Positions 59,871 to 64,000 of a stretch of 64,000 nucleotides of DNA are shown here, one piece after another; positions within the stretch are counted from its first letter, which is position 1; every line of letters begins with the position of its first letter. The notes beneath the pieces are model-generated. The model did not search any database and was not told where the DNA came from. It saw only the letters and a list, made by a program, of their open reading frames with translations. Source of the DNA: Umbilicaria muhlenbergii (lineage: Eukaryota; Ascomycota; Lecanoromycetes; Umbilicariales; Umbilicariaceae); contig KK106985.1 of the NCBI GenBank assembly GCA_000611775.1, forward strand, positions 372,001-436,000, read 5' to 3'. Both the position numbers and the translations under genes were made by a program.

Positions 59871-60336
59871 CTCGATAATAGAGTAGAAGCTGCTATTAGT
59901 GTAGTGGTAGAGGTTGCGAAGGCACAGATTGTAAGGGTGTCGGTAAGAAAGGCTTCAGAGCCAGCTTGGAGCAATGAGAAGACATATATATATGCGGGAG
60001 AATCCATAGCAGTCATAGTTGATATAGCAAATATAGTGAAGTCTGAGAACCAATATTTATGACACGTAGATATAGATGTTTGGCGTACTTAGAACGGTAT
60101 ACAAAGAGCTGCCATACCGCCAAATGAATGTTTCGCGCAGATTGTAACGAGGAGAAATTTGTGAAGCACCGACGGTCTTCTCATGAGTCAAGCACTCCAA
60201 GAAGCAGCAGGCGCTTTATCTCTTAAGCCTGTCATTTAATTAGGCACAAGACGCTGATCTTCTGTAAAACTTCGTGCTGGCTCAAACTAGCTACGTGTTG
60301 GTGAAATGCTCATGTCATGAAGCATTAGTTGGTTCC
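59871..60336. other. Intergenic, promoter of the lysozyme-like gene
   Basis: No open frame of note apart from the TATA-like element listed separately. Confidence 0.55.
59984..59993 (-). promoter_or_regulatory. TATA-like element of the lysozyme-like gene
   Basis: ATATATATAT about 115 bp upstream of the start codon, a usual distance for a fungal TATA box. Position is the only support. Confidence 0.4.
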
Positions 60337-60989
60337 TCAGAGCCTAGATTGCTTCACAGGCGAATCTGCATAACCGTCAAGATCCCAGGATTCAAAGTTG
60401 GCCTGAGGTAGAGTGGCATAACAGGCGTATGAAAACACGAGTGCCGCAACAAACAACATTACATCACCAAGCACGAAACTTAAGAGCAGACGGTTTGAGT
60501 TAATCAAAAATGACTTGGCCACGGCAACTGAATATGTGCTCATATCTGCACTGATACTTACAATGTCCCTACCTCTAGTCTTGGTCTCATCACTCCTAGG
60601 CGGCCGTCCGTTACAGATGTGGTCTTTCCCCGGTTCCGAATACCATTGATGGAACCGCAGCTGGAGTTCCTCAACACGTATCTGCTGACCAACTGCGATA
60701 TAGGCATCCTCTGGAATAGTCTTCTCTTCCGATTTGCGAAGGACTTCCGCTGCTTGCGAAGCTTATCAATCTTTGTCGCAATGATGAACTGCGTTGTCTT
60801 GAAAACCCGCACGAAGAAGGCAGGTAACCTAATTATAGCTCCAGGATCTCCTCGTGTAAGTAACAACGACAGCCATCCAAACCTTGAACGGTGCATAGAC
60901 TTGGAGTGCCTGTAATGCATTTATTGAGTTGAAGTCATTGGAAGGTTTTGTGCTGTTGGGGAAGCGATTGCCGCGGTAGACTACACATC
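60337..60989 (-). CDS. Candidate membrane-anchored protein, model incomplete
   Basis: A minus frame open from about 60749 to the stop at 60337 (~137 codons) reads like protein: IPEDAYIAVGQQIRVEELQL, RFHQWYSEPGKDH, then a hydrophobic span LLLSFVLGDVMLFVAALVFSY near the C-terminus, suggesting one membrane helix. A second protein-like block upstream (about 60989-60883: NRFPNSTKPSND, INALQALQVYAPFK) ends at a GT, but the phase does not fit the obvious acceptors (60750 or 60761). So either an exon is missing from my model or the locus is decaying. Family not recognised. Confidence 0.35.
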
Positions 60990-62037
60990 AACGCCATTGG
61001 CAATTCTCTGGGACTTAATCATAGTCGGAAATGATATCCAGATGCATGCATAGGAAAACGTAAAGCCTTCCTGGATTTGTAGACCAGACGTCCGTGGATA
61101 TCATTAGTGAGTGATCCCTTCGGTGTCTTTGCCGCACCCGACTGCTTCGGAGTACATAGCGGGCATATGGATGTAAAAGTAGCAGCCTCCAGCCGGGCGC
61201 CCTCTCGATGATACAACGGCGAGAACGATATATGTAAACCCATGAAGTAGATTTTGTAGAGATGCATGGCTGTTGTTATCACTGCATCAACCGGTCCTCC
61301 AAATCTGTCGAGTGGTTGTGCATACGGCCTGCAGGTGGGCATGGGCAGGTTCTCGTAAAACGACACCCCTATTTCATATATTGACACCCCATGTATGCAC
61401 ATCTAACCTCAACCACGAAACCCCTCACTGCGCTCACCCCTCAGCCTAGCCCCGAATACAAACAGCCTCAGGATTCTCTTACCACAGAGTTATCCGCAGA
61501 ATTCAGCATTTTGTGTGGGTGTAGTGAGCGCTAGAGCATTCACGCTGTGAATGTTGATAGTTGAGAGTTTAGGTAGGCCTTTGACCGGGTGTTGTATGTT
61601 TTAGGGGAGGGAGGCACGGGAGGGTGGCAATGTAAAATCGGGTGTCGTTTTACGAGGACCCGGCATGGGCAGGGATCATGTCTTAGCGCCGGTGCGAATC
61701 CGGATTGTTTACTTTTCAGAGACTGAGCCAATGCGAAAGGAGATAATCGCACTTGTACACACGACGGTCGTTTGAATTTCCATGATCTCTTTATGATCAC
61801 AGCACCAGTCTACTTTCCAATCGTCTAACCGTTGACGGAATCTCCATGGCGCAATAGCTGTTACTGCCCCGAAAAGTAACACAAGTCAATCCCTACGACA
61901 GAACGAACTTCAATGACTACGATCGTTCACAGGCAACCCCTCTTGTATCACATCCAGCGCTGGCGCATACATACATCCGAACCTTTCTTAGTGGAACAGC
62001 AAGAAGATATCTGGAAAAACATAGTGGCCGTTGAGCA
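60990..62037. other. Intergenic, promoter region of cyk3
   Basis: Contains a 127-codon minus frame (61402-61019) with ordinary composition but no family, probably chance. No tRNA recognised. Confidence 0.5.
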
Positions 62038-64000
62038 ATGGCGCACGTAGCTCCTAGTCTCCCAACGAAGTTCCCATGCTGGTGCAGAGCGATATATTCC
62101 TGGGGTGGAGAGTCAAAGCGTGACTTGGGTTTTGTCGAGGGTGACTTGATAGAATGTCTGAACGCTGGCGACGGATCATGGTGGATGGGGCGTCTACGGC
62201 GCGACAAGCGGGCAATGGGGCTTTTCCCGTCAAACTTCGTCCAGGTCCTTGATGAAAGCTTCACTCCGGTAAGCAGGGCTACAAGTCCGATGGTCAGCCG
62301 CAATGGGAGCGCAGCGAGCTCTAGCCCCTCGCCACAGAAAGCAAAGACTCCCTGCAGAAAGCCCTTCCAGGCCTATGCGCGGCCTGTCTCTCCCAACCCG
62401 GCAACAAATCCCAAAGCCCTGGGCGGCAGGCCTGAGGCTTCTTCGACGAGTCCAAGTCGGCACTTGAGCTTTCGCCAACAACAGCCTTCGAGGCCCTCTC
62501 CATCCGGGGGCCATTCGCCATATCACTCTCGCGCGCCATCTCCTGCTCCGCAACAATATCGCCCGTATTCGCGAGGGCCTTCTCCGAACCCTTATCAAGA
62601 CATTGGCTCCTCACCGCCACCTCCTGCTCCGCCTCCTCATCGGATAGCCTATAACGCTCCTCCTCCTCGAGCTACACCGTCTCCAACGCCGTCTATGAAC
62701 GACCGATATCCAACCTTTTCACGTGGACAATCTCCCGCCCCACCTTCTCCTACAGTCCCGGCACTCACACCATCCCCTCTTCGAGATGCAATGGAGGATG
62801 TTATGTCTTCCCTCCACGACATGACATTACGCCGAGACGCTCCTTCTCCTTGTCCCGCCCGTACACCGTCACCTGTGGATCCCTGGTCTCCCGAGGCTTT
62901 TGAAGAACTTCGGACTAAGACACGCTACCAAACGTACAACCGTCCCCGTACAGCGCAGAGCATAAGCGCTTTCCGAGAAGAAGATGACTACCAGAATGAC
63001 CGCGCTTATGATCCCCAACATGCATCATTTCAAAATATAAGCAACGAGGGACCGCCACATTTGAGCGACTACGTGCAACGCATGGAGAGCCGCCTACAAA
63101 CCATGAATGCGATGGGTCCAGACCCAGCTGATGAGCTTTTCCTTCCAGACGATAACATGGGTCCACCACCTGCACCACCGCCAAAGAACTCACCATATCA
63201 GCCAAGACCACACTCAGCACTGGGAGGGGACGGTCCAATGCCGGGTCGTACTAATTATGATCCACGTCTAAAGAATCGTAAATCAGCATATGAACTTGGT
63301 CGGGGGGTCCTCGGACGCACCTTTACCACCAAATCGAGTGCTACCAGCTCCTCCAGTGGTGTGCAGAGCACGACCACCAATGGCACCACAAGTACACAAA
63401 GGACGAGCCAGAGTATCATGAGTGGATATTCGGCAGGTGGTTTCAGTGCCACGAGTGCTGGCAGCTTGGCGAGGAAGAAAGGTTGGGGCAGTATCAGAGG
63501 TCGGCCAACGAGCGTCATGAGTACTCAACCAGCCGAGTTTCCTAATCTCAGTGGTCGAGCTGCTTTCACTAGGCCTGAAACCCCTCTAACAGGGATATCT
63601 TACCAGTCCAGCCATGTCTCAAGACCTGCGTCCACTGTGCCTCCCGAGTGGTGTGCGCACGGCACCGAGTCGGGCGGGATCCTTGGGGGACTTACGGCAC
63701 CCAAAGCAAAGAAAAGCGGGTTTTTCAAGAAGCTTGTCGAATCAGCCAAGACGGGTGCTGCGAGCGCGAGAAGCAGCATAGCCGCCGGACAACCAGAGCC
63801 ACCTCGTTCGCCGATCAAAAGCCTGCTCCCGAATGGAGTGACTGGCATTGCGGGTGGCACGGCGGCAAGGGATACGGGCCCCGGAGCTGGCGGGTCTGCA
63901 ATTGACTGGGTTCAGGTCAGAAGAGACGTCAATAGGTCAAACTCTCTGAGTCGCAATGAAAGGGCGGACAGGGCAGATAGGTGTCAGATGATGGATCATC
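62038..64000 (+). CDS. cyk3: Cytokinesis protein Cyk3, N-terminal part
   Basis: Open from ATG 62038 without a stop to the window edge (654 codons). An SH3 domain sits at ~12-70: FPCWCRAIYSWGGESKRDLG, GDLIECLNAGDGSWWMGRL and MGLFPSNFVQVLD. A ~430-residue Pro/Ser-rich disordered region follows, with several polyproline stretches (PPPAPPPH), then KKSGFFKKLVESAKTGAASAR. The visible end, IDWVQVRRDVNRSNSLSRNE, precedes the transglutaminase-like domain, which must lie beyond the window. Cyk3 acts at the division septum; its SH3 domain binds Inn1 and Hof1 partners and the dead transglutaminase fold promotes chitin synthase-driven septum formation in yeast. The first ATG gives a short MAHVAPSLPT lead into the SH3 domain. 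Confidence 0.92.
   Translation, partial: MAHVAPSLPTKFPCWCRAIYSWGGESKRDLGFVEGDLIECLNAGDGSWWMGRLRRDKRAMGLFPSNFVQVLDESFTPVSRATSPMVSRNGSAASSSPSPQKAKTPCRKPFQAYARPVSPNPATNPKALGGRPEASSTSPSRHLSFRQQQPSRPSPSGGHSPYHSRAPSPAPQQYRPYSRGPSPNPYQDIGSSPPPPAPPPHRIAYNAPPPRATPSPTPSMNDRYPTFSRGQSPAPPSPTVPALTPSPLRDAMEDVMSSLHDMTLRRDAPSPCPARTPSPVDPWSPEAFEELRTKTRYQTYNRPRTAQSISAFREEDDYQNDRAYDPQHASFQNISNEGPPHLSDYVQRMESRLQTMNAMGPDPADELFLPDDNMGPPPAPPPKNSPYQPRPHSALGGDGPMPGRTNYDPRLKNRKSAYELGRGVLGRTFTTKSSATSSSSGVQSTTTNGTTSTQRTSQSIMSGYSAGGFSATSAGSLARKKGWGSIRGRPTSVMSTQPAEFPNLSGRAAFTRPETPLTGISYQSSHVSRPASTVPPEWCAHGTESGGILGGLTAPKAKKSGFFKKLVESAKTGAASARSSIAAGQPEPPRSPIKSLLPNGVTGIAGGTAARDTGPGAGGSAIDWVQVRRDVNRSNSLSRNERADRADRCQMMDH

Noticed and set aside
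61675-61700. GGTGCGAATCC resembling a tRNA B box
   Set aside because: No matching A box at the right distance and no cloverleaf could be drawn.

Overview
The window is nuclear DNA of a filamentous ascomycete (Pezizomycotina; class not resolved). The grounds are 46-145 bp introns with GT..AG ends and CTAAC/CTGAC-type branch sites, several genes with up to 12 exons, and protein families such as an RS-rich CTK1 kinase, fungal Hat2, Cyk3 and an Hda2/3-type chromodomain protein. I see no tRNA, rRNA, CRISPR array, autonomous transposon, retroelement or secondary-metabolite cluster. Most genes are housekeeping genes; exon joins were worked out by hand and every full model closes in frame.

Layout. 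1-2.9 kb: N-terminal two thirds of a CTK1/CDK12-like CTD kinase (minus; runs off the left edge), with a probable 5' UTR intron and uORF. 4.9-6.3 kb: F-box-like protein. 7.1-8.1 kb: GTP cyclohydrolase I. 8.3-9.3 kb: decayed coding sequence. 9.4-10.9 kb: Hat2. 11.6-12.0 kb: a 94-residue three-exon protein. 13.0-17.5 kb: the 5'-3' exonuclease Xrn1 (plus), convergent with a 1495-residue orphan protein that carries 17 copies of an aromatic YFxDFR-type repeat (17.9-22.4 kb). 23.1-24.6 kb: mitochondrial alpha-ketoacid dehydrogenase kinase, divergent from a 12-exon Ubp15/USP7 deubiquitinase (25.5-29.6 kb). 29.9-30.8 kb: p24 cargo receptor. 32.5-32.8 kb: 83-residue two-exon protein. 33.2-33.9 kb: a second gene relic.

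The right half holds a chromatin/telomere pair in tandem: a 1386-residue protein with a C-terminal POT1/Cdc13-type OB domain (35.0-39.2 kb) and a 1407-residue chromodomain + Hda2/3-domain protein (39.8-44.4 kb). These are followed on the minus strand by the queuine tRNA-ribosyltransferase accessory subunit QTRT2 (44.8-46.5 kb), a four-exon Ulp2-type SUMO protease (47.5-51.9 kb), a 4EHP/eIF4E2 cap-binding protein (52.6-53.7 kb), a small Cys-rich acidic protein (55.2-55.9 kb), methylenetetrahydrofolate reductase (56.4-58.6 kb) and a secreted lysozyme-like protein (58.9-59.9 kb). A poorly resolved membrane-protein locus lies at 60.3-61.0 kb. The window ends inside cyk3 (SH3 + transglutaminase-like cytokinesis factor, plus, from 62.0 kb).

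The genes do not form one pathway. Recurrent themes are control of transcription and mRNA (CTK1, Xrn1, 4EHP), chromatin (Hat2, Hda2/3 protein, telomere OB protein), ubiquitin/SUMO removal (Ubp15, Ulp2) and folate chemistry (GCH1, MTHFR). The least explained object is the YFxDFR repeat protein, whose repeats have a three-unit higher-order structure.
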